A DNA stretch of 64,000 nucleotides, from assembly GCF_900103715.1 (NCBI RefSeq), contig NZ_FNHL01000008.1, positions 38,507-102,506 on the forward strand. Reading direction: 5' to 3'. A model generated the notes under the pieces. It did no database searches, was not told where the DNA came from, and worked only from the letters and a program-made list of their open reading frames with translations. This document shows, one piece after another, positions 1 through 8,278 of this stretch. Source of the stretch: Halogranum gelatinilyticum (GTDB lineage: Archaea; Halobacteriota; Halobacteria; Halobacteriales; Haloferacaceae). Both the position numbers and the translations under genes were made by a program. Each line of letters starts with the position of its first letter. Positions within the stretch are counted from its first letter, which is position 1.

Positions 1-121
1 TGAACGAACCGAGATCCTCGGAGGTCGACGTCAAGTCGTAAGCGTCACCCTCGTCGTCGATGACGACGAGTGAGTCGGATTCCGACCGATGCTCTCCGCC
101 GGGAAGTCTGTAGTACCGCAT
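1..121 (-). CDS. FAH-family sugar-acid dehydratase, N-terminus only
   Basis: Forty codons are visible before the gene leaves the window; the start ATG is the complement of 119-121. The peptide begins MRYYRLPGGEH and reads on to SEDLGSF, the style of N-terminus of the fumarylacetoacetate-hydrolase family. In Haloferax volcanii a member of this family is the 2-keto-3-deoxypentonate dehydratase that follows xylonate dehydratase in the oxidative pentose route. The next gene on the same strand is that xylonate dehydratase, so the assignment is inferred mostly from context. The catalytic part lies outside the window. A TATA-like element sits about 27 bp upstream. Confidence 0.5.
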   Translation of the reverse strand, partial: MRYYRLPGGEHRSESDSLVVIDDEGDAYDLTSTSEDLGSF

Positions 122-143
122 ACTCGTTGATGACTATAGACCA

Positions 144-150
144 CTAAAAA
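144..150 (-). promoter_or_regulatory. TATA box of the FAH-family gene
   Basis: On the minus strand the sequence reads TTTTTAG centred about 26-28 bp before the ATG at 121, the spacing of a leaderless haloarchaeal promoter. Confidence 0.5.
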
Positions 151-204
151 TGTATCGTCGCTCGCAGACGAAATGGGAACCGGAAGTTCTCTCGCACGAC
201 GAAT

Positions 205-321
205 TTACGCTTCGTCGAACAGCGCGAATCAGAGATTCGCTGGCTTGACTCGGCTTACGCTTCGTCGAACACTGCTGAGCGAAGCTCAGCAAGTTCGGCT
301 TCGGCTTACGCTTCGTCGAAC
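205..321 (-). repeat. Three copies of the xad 3' end separated by hairpins
   Basis: The last codons of the xylonate dehydratase gene (GTTCGACGAAGCGTAA on the minus strand) occur three times, at about 205-220, 254-270 and 305-321; the last copy is the real gene end. Between them lie two perfect stem-loops: GCGAATC-aga-GATTCGC at 224-240 and TGCTGAGC-gaa-GCTCAGCA at 273-291. The stop codon is duplicated with each copy, so the extra copies are non-coding. The array may act as a transcription terminator or processing region between xad and the FAH gene. Confidence 0.75.
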
Positions 322-1544
322 AGCGTCTCGCCTTCGACCATGTGCTCCTCGACGGCGTCGAGGTCGAGCGTCAGGCCGAGACCGGGTTCTTCGGGGATCT
401 CCATGCGACCCTCGCTGATGAGGTTGTCCTCTTCGACCAGGTCCTCCCACCAGTCGAGCTGGTAGGAGTGGTATTCGACTGCCAGGGAGTTCGGGATGGC
501 GGCCGCGACCTGTGCAGAGGCCATCGTCCCGATGGGCGAGGAGACGTTGTGCATCGCGACCGGGATGTAGTACATATCCGCGAGGTCGGCGATCTTCCGG
601 GTCTCGCGCATCCCGCCGACGCGCGGCAGGTCGGGCGCGACGATGTCGACCGCCTGCGGTTCCAGCAGCGTGCGCTGGCCGTACTTGCGGTAGACGTTCT
701 CGCCGACGGCGATGGGCGTCGCGGTCGACTTCGTGACTTCCTCCTGCACCTCGTGGTTCTCCGGCGGGACGGGGTCCTCGAGCCACCAGACGTCGTAGTC
801 CTCGAGCGCGCGTGCGAGACGCTTCGCACTGCCGCCGGTGAACGACCAGTGGCAGTCGAAGGCGACGTCGGCGCGGTCGCCGACGGCCTCGGTGACGGCC
901 TCGACGATCTCGACCTTGTGGTCGATCTCGGGGCCGCGCAGGTGGCGGTTCGCGCGGTCGACCTCGTGACCCGAGGGGACGTCGAGGTCGAACTTGATGG
1001 CGTCGTAGCCGAGCTCTTCGACGACGCGCTCACCCTCGGCGGCGCAGGCCTGCGGGTTCGCCTCGTCCTCCGTGTGGAGGTCGCAGTAGATGCGCACCTC
1101 GTCGCGGTACTTCCCACCGACGAGCTGGTAGGCGGGGACGTCGAGCAGCTTGCCTGCGGCGTCGTGCAGCGCGATCTCGATGCCCGAGATGGCCGAGATG
1201 ACCTTGCCGGAAATCGACCCCTCGCCGGACATCTTCTGGACGAGATGCTCGTAGAGACGGTCGATGTCCAGCGGGTTCTCGCCGACGAGGAACGGCTTCA
1301 TCCGCTCGATGATGGCCGTGTCGCCACCGCCCCAGTAGGACTCGCCTGTGCCGACGACGCCCGCGTCGGTGTAGACGCGCACGAGAATCCACGGATAGTT
1401 GCCGTCGACCATCGTCGTCTGGACGTCGGTGATCTTCGCGTCGCGGACGCCGCCGCGGTCGTTGGTGAGACCCATCGTCTCCGACGATAGGTCACGCATC
1501 GTATACTCTGCGTTCGGGTCGCTAAGCTTGGCGTGGTCGACCAT
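306..1544 (-). CDS. xacD: D-xylonate dehydratase, enolase superfamily
   Basis: This 412-residue member of the mandelate racemase/enolase superfamily dehydrates D-xylonate (and probably L-arabinonate) to 2-keto-3-deoxypentonate in the cytoplasm. The likely Mg2+ ligands are D230 (AFDCHW), E256 (WWLEDPVPPE) and E282 (VGENVYR), and H332 (AMHNVSSP) is the C-terminal catalytic histidine. The N-terminus (DPNAEYTMRDLS) and overall sequence closely resemble what I recall of the characterised Haloferax volcanii xylonate dehydratase. A TATA-like TTTAGT lies 30 bp before the ATG. Xylose dehydrogenase and 2-oxoglutarate semialdehyde dehydrogenase of the same route lie at 17.9-20.6 kb. Confidence 0.9.
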   Translation of the reverse strand: MVDHAKLSDPNAEYTMRDLSSETMGLTNDRGGVRDAKITDVQTTMVDGNYPWILVRVYTDAGVVGTGESYWGGGDTAIIERMKPFLVGENPLDIDRLYEHLVQKMSGEGSISGKVISAISGIEIALHDAAGKLLDVPAYQLVGGKYRDEVRIYCDLHTEDEANPQACAAEGERVVEELGYDAIKFDLDVPSGHEVDRANRHLRGPEIDHKVEIVEAVTEAVGDRADVAFDCHWSFTGGSAKRLARALEDYDVWWLEDPVPPENHEVQEEVTKSTATPIAVGENVYRKYGQRTLLEPQAVDIVAPDLPRVGGMRETRKIADLADMYYIPVAMHNVSSPIGTMASAQVAAAIPNSLAVEYHSYQLDWWEDLVEEDNLISEGRMEIPEEPGLGLTLDLDAVEEHMVEGETLFDEA

Positions 1545-1571
1545 TGCGTTCGTATATCCCGAAAGCCGCTA

Positions 1572-1577
1572 CTAAAG
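1572..1577 (-). promoter_or_regulatory. TATA box of xylonate dehydratase
   Basis: The minus strand reads GCTTTAGTAG with TTTAGT centred 30 bp upstream of the ATG, implying a transcript with almost no leader. Confidence 0.5.
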
Positions 1578-1655
1578 CTTGCGGGTCGGTAGCGATTCTG
1601 CCGGGTGGACCGATACTGAACGAAAAGAGCAGCCGAGAGGGCGTGAGAGCGTCTC

Positions 1656-3329
1656 TCAATCCGACTCGTTCGACTCGTCGTAGGCGACGACGGTCTCCAC
1701 GCCGTTTTTGGTGATTCGCAGCCGTTGGTTGGCCGCGACGTCCTCGTATGTGCGTTCGGTCCCGTCGGGCCAGGTGACGGTCAGGTCGACCTGCTCGCGA
1801 CTCCCGAGACCGAGATGGGTGACGCGGCTCTCCTGTGAGAGGAAGTCCGACTGGACCGTCTGCTGGACGACCGTCTCGCCGCCGGGCGTGGAGGCGACGA
1901 CCTCCGCCCCGTAGACGGTCGAGCCAGCGTCGTCGACGACGCGGAAGGCGACGCTGTTGGCCGCGTCGCCGACGCCGACGTTCTCGTAGACGGTCACCGT
2001 CCCGTCGTAGGGTGCGACGATGACGTCGCGGTCGCCGTCACGGTCGTAGTCGAGCGTCACCAGCCCGCGGCCGTCGTGTTCGGTCAGGTTGCGCTCGGAG
2101 GCGTCGAGATTCCGGAACTCGTCGCCGTCGCGCTCGAACAGCATCGGATAGGTGTAGTGGGGGTCATCCGGGTCGATCTGGGTGACGTACTGAGTCGCGT
2201 GGATCAGGTCACGGTCGCCGTCGTTGTCGAGGTCGGTCAGACTCGCTGCCCAGCCCCAGCCGCCCTCTCGAACGCCGTACTTGACCGCGCGGTCGGTCAG
2301 ATTACCCGAGCCGTCGTTGATCATCAGCGTGTTGCCCTTCGTCCGGCCGGATTTGAGGACGTTGCCGAAGAGCAGTCTCAGCCGCTCGTGGCGCTCCTTG
2401 TCCTCGACCTCGTCGAGCGGCAGATAGATGTTCGTCGTGAACACGTCCTGGCGGCCGTCGCCGTTCACGTCGGCGATCTCCGAAGACATCCCGTTACGCG
2501 AGGTGTTGCCGCGCAGGACGCGCTCCTCGAAGCTGCCGTCGCCCTGGTTCAGGTAGATCGCGTCGGTATTGTAGTCGTTGGCGACGTGGACGTCCGGCAG
2601 GCCGTCGTCGTTCAGGTCGACGAAGCTCGCCGCGAGACTCCACCGGTCGGCCTCGCTCAGGCCGGAGTCCTCGACGCGCTCGAAGCCGTCGTCGGTGTTC
2701 TCGTAGAGGACGTTCCGGTTGCCGTTGTCCTCGTCGACGAACTGATAGAGGCTGAAGTAGCCCTCGGGCTTGCGGTCGACCCAGTCGCCCGACTGGTAGA
2801 CCAGAATGTCGGTGTCGCCGTCGCCGTCGTAGTCGGCTGCGGTCGCACCCATCGGATAGGTCAGATTGCCGAGGTCGGTATCCGACCGTTCGAACGTCCC
2901 GTCGTCGTTGTGCAACAGGACCGGCTCGGCGTGCGAGCGCAACACGAGCAGGTCCTCCCAGCCGTCGCCGTCGTAGTCGACGAACAGCGCGCCTTTGACC
3001 GCGTCGCCGAACTCGGGGAAGCTCTCGACGCGCGCGAACTCGCCGCCGGTGTTGCGGAACAGCGCGGGCCGCTCGCCGCCGACGGCGAGGACGTCCTGCC
3101 AGCCGTCGTTGTCGTAGTCGGCGACGTAGACGCCGTCGTCACCGTTGCCCGCGCCGCCACCGTCGGTCTGGTAGTCCAGCCCCGAGGATTCGGTCGACTC
3201 CTCGAACTGGATGTCCGTGTCGACGCCCGCTCCGCCTACCGCGCCGAGACAGCCCGCACTCACGACGAGGACTGTGAGCGCGAGCGTCGCGAGCGTGAGG
3301 GTTCGTCGGCGGCCTGCTCGCCCACTCAT
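1656..3329 (-). CDS. CRTAC1-like FG-GAP/VCBS repeat lipoprotein
   Basis: A 557-residue exported protein. The N-terminus is a hydrophobic signal ending in a lipobox (VVSAGC, Cys27), so it is probably lipid-anchored outside the cell. Repeated Asp/Gly-rich calcium-binding motifs of FG-GAP/VCBS type (DYDNDGWQD, DYDGDGWED, DYDGDGDTD, DLNDDGLPD, DVNGDGRQD, DLDNDGDRD, DYDRDGDRD) run from about residue 65 to 440 and predict a beta-propeller. The last 80 residues (LGLGSREQVDLTVTWPDG onward) match the ASPIC/UnbV domain found behind such propellers in CRTAC1-like proteins. Its ATG overlaps the stop of the upstream gene (ATGA), so the two are translationally coupled. The ligand is unknown. Confidence 0.85.
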   Translation of the reverse strand: MSGRAGRRRTLTLATLALTVLVVSAGCLGAVGGAGVDTDIQFEESTESSGLDYQTDGGGAGNGDDGVYVADYDNDGWQDVLAVGGERPALFRNTGGEFARVESFPEFGDAVKGALFVDYDGDGWEDLLVLRSHAEPVLLHNDDGTFERSDTDLGNLTYPMGATAADYDGDGDTDILVYQSGDWVDRKPEGYFSLYQFVDEDNGNRNVLYENTDDGFERVEDSGLSEADRWSLAASFVDLNDDGLPDVHVANDYNTDAIYLNQGDGSFEERVLRGNTSRNGMSSEIADVNGDGRQDVFTTNIYLPLDEVEDKERHERLRLLFGNVLKSGRTKGNTLMINDGSGNLTDRAVKYGVREGGWGWAASLTDLDNDGDRDLIHATQYVTQIDPDDPHYTYPMLFERDGDEFRNLDASERNLTEHDGRGLVTLDYDRDGDRDVIVAPYDGTVTVYENVGVGDAANSVAFRVVDDAGSTVYGAEVVASTPGGETVVQQTVQSDFLSQESRVTHLGLGSREQVDLTVTWPDGTERTYEDVAANQRLRITKNGVETVVAYDESNESD

Positions 3330-4636
3330 CGCTGGCTCGGGAGCGCGCGGTCCGCGCGCGGCGGGACGAGATATGTGCTCCGCGAGAGTGTCCCGAGATA
3401 GTCGACGATGCCGTGCTTGTCGTCCGGAACGTCGGTGTCGAGGTCGTACTGGTCGATGTTCATCGCCTTCCGGACGTCGACGAACTTCTGGGTGTCCGTC
3501 TGGACCGACGAGAAGTTGAACGTCGACCCCTCGACGTCGTCGGTGGCGACGCCCTCGGAGCGACGGAGGATCTGTGTCTGGAAGTTCTCGTCGCGCGCAC
3601 TCGCGACCTTCTGGGCGTGGCCGACGATGCCGTGTTCGGCCGCCAGTTCCTCCATGTTTGCGACGTTCTCCTCCGTGATGCCGCTGTGGCTACCCATCCG
3701 GTCGCCGATGTCGCCCACGTCGTCGTAGTCGTGAGCCGGACAGTACATCTCCTTCGTCCGCTGTTCGTGGGACTGACCGTACCACTCGTCCAGCGACGTC
3801 CGGATGCGCGAGACGGCGAGCGTCGTCCCGCCCGCAAAGGGACCGTCGGAGAACGTCGCGGTGTCCTCCGGCGGGAGACTGTTGTCGAAGCCCGCACGGA
3901 AGCCCATCGACAGCGGGGCATCCTCCGGGATGTCCTCGTGGCCGATCTCCTGAGCAGGTCGTCCCTTGCCGAGGACACCCGACCGACGCTCGACGACCTC
4001 GAAGACGCCCGACAGCCGACTGTCGACCGCGACGCCGTTGAGCTGTTCTTTCTCGCCGAACAACGCCTCCTCGGCGGCGAGCAGGATGGACGCGTAGTCG
4101 CTGTCGAGCAACAGCATCGCGTCGAAGTCGGCGGCCAGCGAGGGGTCCTCGCCGAGTTCCTCCAGAATCGCCTCGGGCGTTTGGAGTTCGGGCAGGTCGA
4201 TGCCGACCTGTTCGAGATACCGCGGCGCGTAGCCGACGAGAAACAGGAGCCCGTTGTTGATGCTTCCGCTCGTGTCGAGACCGCTCCCCCACTGGAAGGC
4301 GCGTTCGAGCAGCCGGAACGCGTCTTCGACCTGCTGTCGTTCCTCGTCGGTCGGCGGCACCGACCCCTCGTAGGACAGCCCGAGCAGCAACTGGTGTTGG
4401 CTCTGGGTCACCGTCCCGTGCGCACTGTTGACGAGATAGTCGTCCCAGGCGTGTTGACGGTCGGGGAGTTCCGAGCGGTCGTCGGTCCCCTGTGGATACT
4501 CCGGTGGGTCGGGCGTCTCGGCGTCCGGCGACCGTTCGGCCTCCTGGCAGGCGGCGAGGGCACTCGTACCACCGATGGCGAGTGCCGACCTGACCAGCGC
4601 CCTGCGCGAGAGTCCTCGCGAGTTCTCAGACGTCAT
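3326..4636 (-). CDS. Tat-exported lipoprotein, DUF7405-like (possible peroxidase relative)
   Basis: 436 residues beginning with a twin-arginine signal (S10-R11-R12-A-L) and a lipobox ending at Cys30 (ALAAC), so it is probably exported folded and lipid-anchored. The mature part is all acidic and soluble; motifs such as MGFRAGFDNSLPPED and MYCPAHDYDD recur in haloarchaeal proteins that databases call DUF7405 and sometimes relate to Dyp-type peroxidases. I cannot confirm a haem ligand. It is the first gene of a two-gene operon with the CRTAC1-like protein, whose start overlaps this stop by 4 bp; the pair probably forms a surface complex. Confidence 0.55.
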   Translation of the reverse strand: MTSENSRGLSRRALVRSALAIGGTSALAACQEAERSPDAETPDPPEYPQGTDDRSELPDRQHAWDDYLVNSAHGTVTQSQHQLLLGLSYEGSVPPTDEERQQVEDAFRLLERAFQWGSGLDTSGSINNGLLFLVGYAPRYLEQVGIDLPELQTPEAILEELGEDPSLAADFDAMLLLDSDYASILLAAEEALFGEKEQLNGVAVDSRLSGVFEVVERRSGVLGKGRPAQEIGHEDIPEDAPLSMGFRAGFDNSLPPEDTATFSDGPFAGGTTLAVSRIRTSLDEWYGQSHEQRTKEMYCPAHDYDDVGDIGDRMGSHSGITEENVANMEELAAEHGIVGHAQKVASARDENFQTQILRRSEGVATDDVEGSTFNFSSVQTDTQKFVDVRKAMNIDQYDLDTDVPDDKHGIVDYLGTLSRSTYLVPPRADRALPSQR

Positions 4637-4747
4637 CTTCTCTCTGTTACGACTTGACCAGTAAATGCGTTTTTATCGGTTTCCGGAGATGTTCCGCCGG
4701 ACTAACCGGTTCGACGCGACCCGGGGTCTCTCACGCCAACCCCCACG

Positions 4748-4754
4748 TATTTAT
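4748..4754 (+). promoter_or_regulatory. TATA box of the HEAT-repeat gene
   Basis: TATTTAT is centred 27 bp before the ATG at 4778, a typical leaderless promoter; it lies in the divergent gap to the DUF7405-like gene. Confidence 0.5.
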
Positions 4755-4777
4755 CTCCCGCTCCGTATCGTACGGCC

Positions 4778-5686
4778 ATGACCACGGACTCGTCGAAGCC
4801 ACTCGATGGTATCGCCCCCGAAGAGACGACACCCGACGACGTGGACGACGCGGAGATTCGTGCCGCGCTCGCCTCGTCCAGCCCACTGGTCCGCCAACGG
4901 GGCGTCGAAGTCCTCGGCTCGCTGGCCGCACAGGATCTCGACGCCGTCGACCCGTTCCTCGACGAGATCGCGACGGCGACCGCCGATGACAACGTCGCCA
5001 TCGCGCTGCGAGCTATCGGCGTCCTCGACACCGTCGCCGTCAACGACCCGACGCGACTCGACGGCCGGCTCGACGACCTCGTCTCCGTCCTCGACTCCGA
5101 GCTCGTCGACGTCCAGCTCACGGGCGGGCGGGTCCTCGCGACGCTCGTCGTCGAACAGCCCGAGCTCGTCAGTCCGTACGTGCGCGAACTCGTTGCGGCC
5201 ATCCGCGCCACCGAACTCGACGAGAACCCGCAGAACTTCGGCGAAGTCGTCTCCGACCCGGTGACCCGCCAGACGCTCGAACAACACGAACAGGGCGAGC
5301 GCGACCGACGGCTGGACAGCCGTCGCACCCTCGTCAACGTCGTCGTCGCCGTCGCCGAGACCGACCCGGACGCGGCGGTCGAGGCGGTCGACGACCTCGT
5401 CGCGCTTCTGGACGACGTCGACCCCACGGTTGCGGGCGGCGCGGTCGACGCACTCGGCGAACTCGCGGCGAGCCATCCCGACGCCGTCGCCCCCGTCGTC
5501 GACCGGCTCGTCGACTGCCTCGACCACTACCACACTCTCGTGCGTGCGCGAGCGATCCGGGCACTCGGCTATCTCGGTGAGGAGTCGACGGTGTCGGCAC
5601 TTCAGGAGGTAGCCGAGAACGACGACGACGAGGACGTGCGAGAACTGGCGGCCGATACGGCCGAGTTCATCACAGAAAAACAGTAG
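4778..5686 (+). CDS. HEAT-repeat protein
   Basis: 302 residues, highly acidic, no signal or membrane segment. Successive helical pairs fit HEAT/armadillo-like repeats: SSPLVRQRGVEVLGSLAA (about 32-50), DDNVAIALRAIGVLDTVA (71-88), DVQLTGGRVLATLVVEQ, DPTVAGGAVDALGELAASHP (217-237) and HTLVRARAIRALGYLGEE (252-270). Such proteins act as adaptor scaffolds; the partner cannot be deduced. The gene stands alone between divergent and convergent neighbours. Confidence 0.8.
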   Translation: MTTDSSKPLDGIAPEETTPDDVDDAEIRAALASSSPLVRQRGVEVLGSLAAQDLDAVDPFLDEIATATADDNVAIALRAIGVLDTVAVNDPTRLDGRLDDLVSVLDSELVDVQLTGGRVLATLVVEQPELVSPYVRELVAAIRATELDENPQNFGEVVSDPVTRQTLEQHEQGERDRRLDSRRTLVNVVVAVAETDPDAAVEAVDDLVALLDDVDPTVAGGAVDALGELAASHPDAVAPVVDRLVDCLDHYHTLVRARAIRALGYLGEESTVSALQEVAENDDDEDVRELAADTAEFITEKQ

Positions 5687-5725
5687 CGAACCGAGCGCGG
5701 ACGCGCAGAAACGCGGAAACCTAGC

Positions 5726-5959
5726 TCACTCCTCCATCGCACGCTTGGTACAGTACCAGTAGAGCACGCTGAAGGAGACGAACAGGACGACGACGAGCAC
5801 GATGTCGATGACGAGGATGGGGTACGTCTCGTCACCGGGTCGGATGTAGAGCGCGGAGAAACCGAGGAAGAGCGCCGATGCGATGAGAAGTGCGAGCAGA
5901 ATCTTGATCCGCTCACGTTGCGCGCAAACGAGATCGACCAGAAACGACGTGTTCGCCAT
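5726..5959 (-). CDS. Small two-helix membrane protein
   Basis: 77 residues. After a short polar start with RERIK, two hydrophobic segments are evident: about 20-38 (LLALLIASALFLGFSALYI) and about 48-68 (ILVIDIVLVVVLFVSFSVLYW), separated by a short GDETYP loop, followed by a basic-acidic tail. I do not recognise the family. It is convergent with the HEAT-repeat gene. Codon use agrees with its neighbours, so I regard it as real. Confidence 0.65.
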   Translation of the reverse strand: MANTSFLVDLVCAQRERIKILLALLIASALFLGFSALYIRPGDETYPILVIDIVLVVVLFVSFSVLYWYCTKRAMEE

Positions 5960-6040
5960 AGTACGTGGTCCGTAGACCCAATAAAAAAAGCCAGCGGTCG
6001 TTCTACTGCTGTTACTCGGTTCTGCTGTCGCGCCGCCGGA

Positions 6041-8077
6041 TCAGTTTCCGTTACCCTTGCCGTTGCCCTTGCCCTTGTTTTCCTTGCCGTTGCCGTTTCC
6101 GTTACCGTTGCCATTGCCGGGCGTCTCCAACTCGACGGTCACGGTGTCGGTGTCGTCGTCGACCGTGACGGTCGTTTCGCCGGAGAGCGCGCCCTTCTCG
6201 GCGGAGATCTCGTACTCGCCCTTGAAGCCGCGGGTGGCGTAGACGCCGTCGTCGTCGGTCTCGCCGGTCTCCTCGGTCCACCACTCGTCGTAGACGAGTT
6301 CGAGGAACTTCTCGCCGTGCTCGCGGAGCGTCCAGTCGGAGTCGTAGTAGGCACCGGTCGGCCGCCAGTGGTCGTCTTCCCAGAAGCCCCACGAGATGAG
6401 TGCCTCGACGGCAGGCTTGCTGAACGCCACCGTCAGGAAGTCACGCAGGTAGTCGCGCTGGACCGCGACGTCCTGGGCATTCCGACGGCTGAAGATCTGG
6501 ATGTCGAACTCGGTGATGATGAGGGGGACACCGAACTCCGAGAAGTCGTCGAAGCCCGCGATCATGTTCTCGATGTCGAGCATCTGGTTCCACTGCTGTT
6601 GGTGGTGGGCCATGAAGCCGATGCCGTCGAGCGGATAGTCGTTCTCGACGAGGTGGGTGATGTAGTCGTAGTACTGGCTCCGCTGCCACGCACCACCGAC
6701 GACGCCCATCTCGTTGGTGTGGAGTTCGTGGTCGGAGTTCTCGTCGGCGATGTCCCACCACTTGTCGACGGCCTCCCAACCGAGTCCCTCCTTGTCGCGG
6801 AAGTTCGACTGCCAGATGGGGTGGTTGTGCATGTCCCACTCGGCGACGTCGTCCTCGAACTCCACCGCGTGGCTCCGGATCTTCTCGGAGACGAGCTCGT
6901 CGACCTCGTCGGCCGTGTATTCCGAGAGGTCCTTTTCCAGACTCATCCCACCGCCGCCGTCGGGGTTGGCCTGCTCCCACAGGAGGTGGTGGCCGCGAAC
7001 CGGGAAGTCACGGTCGTTCAGCCAGTCGAGCGTGGCCTGCGTCGCTTCGTTGTCGATGTCCCAGTCACCCTCCCACGCGGGGAACTTTAGACCGTTCTCG
7101 ATGGTCGCCTTGTTGAAGTTCTCCTGGAAGACCTCGCGGTAGCGTTCGTCGTCCTCGCTGTCGCCAGTGATGTGTTCGACGGAGACGGCAGTCCCGAAGT
7201 CGAAGGCGTGCTCGGCCATCTCGACCTCGACGGTCGCGTCGTTCATCGGCTGGCCGCCGGGGTTGAGCACCTCGACTTCCATGTCCGTCTTGCGGATCTC
7301 CTCGATGCGTTCGTGGGCGGCTTCCCGCCATTCGGCGTCCTCGTCGCGCCCCTCGTAGTCGTACGGCGGGAGGTTTCCGAGTGAGATGTCGCCGTCACTG
7401 TAGTCGAAGAGGGCGACGCCACCGAACTCGATGCTCTGCGCGCCGTATCCGGCCCAGAACTCCAGCGTCGGGACGGCGTCGGAACTCGGTTTCGCGCCGA
7501 CTTCGATGGGGAAGAAGTAGCGCATCCACTCGCCGGTCGGGGCGATCTCCGCGCCCCGCTGGACGAAGTTCTCTGCAACGGGAGTGTTGCCAGCAGCGTC
7601 GGGTGCGCGGTAGCCGAAGGCGGCGTGTGCCTCGGCATCGTCGGCGTCGCTGCGGACGTAGGCGACGCCGAGCAGGAGGTCGCCCTCGCTGAACTCGTGG
7701 TCGGAGACGGCACCGCTGTAGGCGATAGCCGAGGGGTCCTCGGTGCCCGCCGAGACCGTCAGCTGCTCGCCCGTCGTGATCGGTACAGCGTCCGTGTCGA
7801 CGGTGACTGTTTCCGTCGTCGCGCCGCCCCGCGGTGTGAACGCCTCCGTCGCTGCATCCTCCGTCTCGCCGTAGACGTACGTCCCGTCGGGGAGGGATTT
7901 CTGCTGTCTGGCCGAGGCGGTCAGTTCTGCCCGAAGCGTCTGGTGGTAGTTGTCGAGTGCCGATGACGAGGACTGAGCGGCCGCGGTCGACCCGACGGCA
8001 GCCGAGACGCCGAGCGCGCCAAGTGATTTCAAGAACAGTCGTCGCTTGCCACTGAGTTGTGAACTATCGTTCGTCAT
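6041..8077 (-). CDS. Tat-exported GH10 xylanase-like protein with altered acid/base site
   Basis: 678 residues. A twin-arginine signal (K11-R12-R13-L-F-L-K) with an AxA-type site near 34 predicts export. Residues about 40-240 form a beta-rich carbohydrate-binding-like region. A GH10 barrel follows (about 260-600), with RGHHLLW (361-367) in place of the family RGHTLVW and the nucleophile motif LIITEFDIQ (E523). The acid/base motif, normally WDVxNE, reads EWDMHNHP, so the catalytic glutamate is H419. A short carboxypeptidase-regulatory-like beta domain (about 610-652) and a Gly/Asn/Lys tail close the protein. It probably cleaves or binds xylan outside the cell. It neighbours a deacetylase and alpha-glucuronidase. 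Confidence 0.8.
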   Translation of the reverse strand: MTNDSSQLSGKRRLFLKSLGALGVSAAVGSTAAAQSSSSALDNYHQTLRAELTASARQQKSLPDGTYVYGETEDAATEAFTPRGGATTETVTVDTDAVPITTGEQLTVSAGTEDPSAIAYSGAVSDHEFSEGDLLLGVAYVRSDADDAEAHAAFGYRAPDAAGNTPVAENFVQRGAEIAPTGEWMRYFFPIEVGAKPSSDAVPTLEFWAGYGAQSIEFGGVALFDYSDGDISLGNLPPYDYEGRDEDAEWREAAHERIEEIRKTDMEVEVLNPGGQPMNDATVEVEMAEHAFDFGTAVSVEHITGDSEDDERYREVFQENFNKATIENGLKFPAWEGDWDIDNEATQATLDWLNDRDFPVRGHHLLWEQANPDGGGGMSLEKDLSEYTADEVDELVSEKIRSHAVEFEDDVAEWDMHNHPIWQSNFRDKEGLGWEAVDKWWDIADENSDHELHTNEMGVVGGAWQRSQYYDYITHLVENDYPLDGIGFMAHHQQQWNQMLDIENMIAGFDDFSEFGVPLIITEFDIQIFSRRNAQDVAVQRDYLRDFLTVAFSKPAVEALISWGFWEDDHWRPTGAYYDSDWTLREHGEKFLELVYDEWWTEETGETDDDGVYATRGFKGEYEISAEKGALSGETTVTVDDDTDTVTVELETPGNGNGNGNGNGKENKGKGNGKGNGN

Positions 8078-8103
8078 GTAGCTCCACTGGCAGCTAGGAA
8101 CAT

Positions 8104-8126
8104 CATTACTTAATACTGTGGTAATG
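8104..8126. promoter_or_regulatory. Inverted repeat over the GH10 promoter
   Basis: CATTAC and GTAATG flank an 11-bp centre that contains TTAATAC, the TATA-like element on the minus strand about 37 bp before the GH10 start. A regulator bound here would cover the promoter. Confidence 0.4.
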
Positions 8127-8278
8127 ACAGCAATTTATCCGCTATCTCGGTTATACCAGCCCATTTCAGCTCGGACGGAAGTCGCGGGAGCAGCCAGCAG
8201 CGAGCGGGCGTCGGAGACAGTTCGGTGACGGGACAATCTACATGAACCACGGGGTCGACGTTCGCCCACAGGTCACCG

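Noticed and set aside
2076..3401. Long plus-strand open frame opposite the CRTAC1-like gene
   Set aside because: It mirrors the minus-strand coding sequence, as GC-rich antisense frames do in haloarchaea, has no recognisable domains and no promoter.
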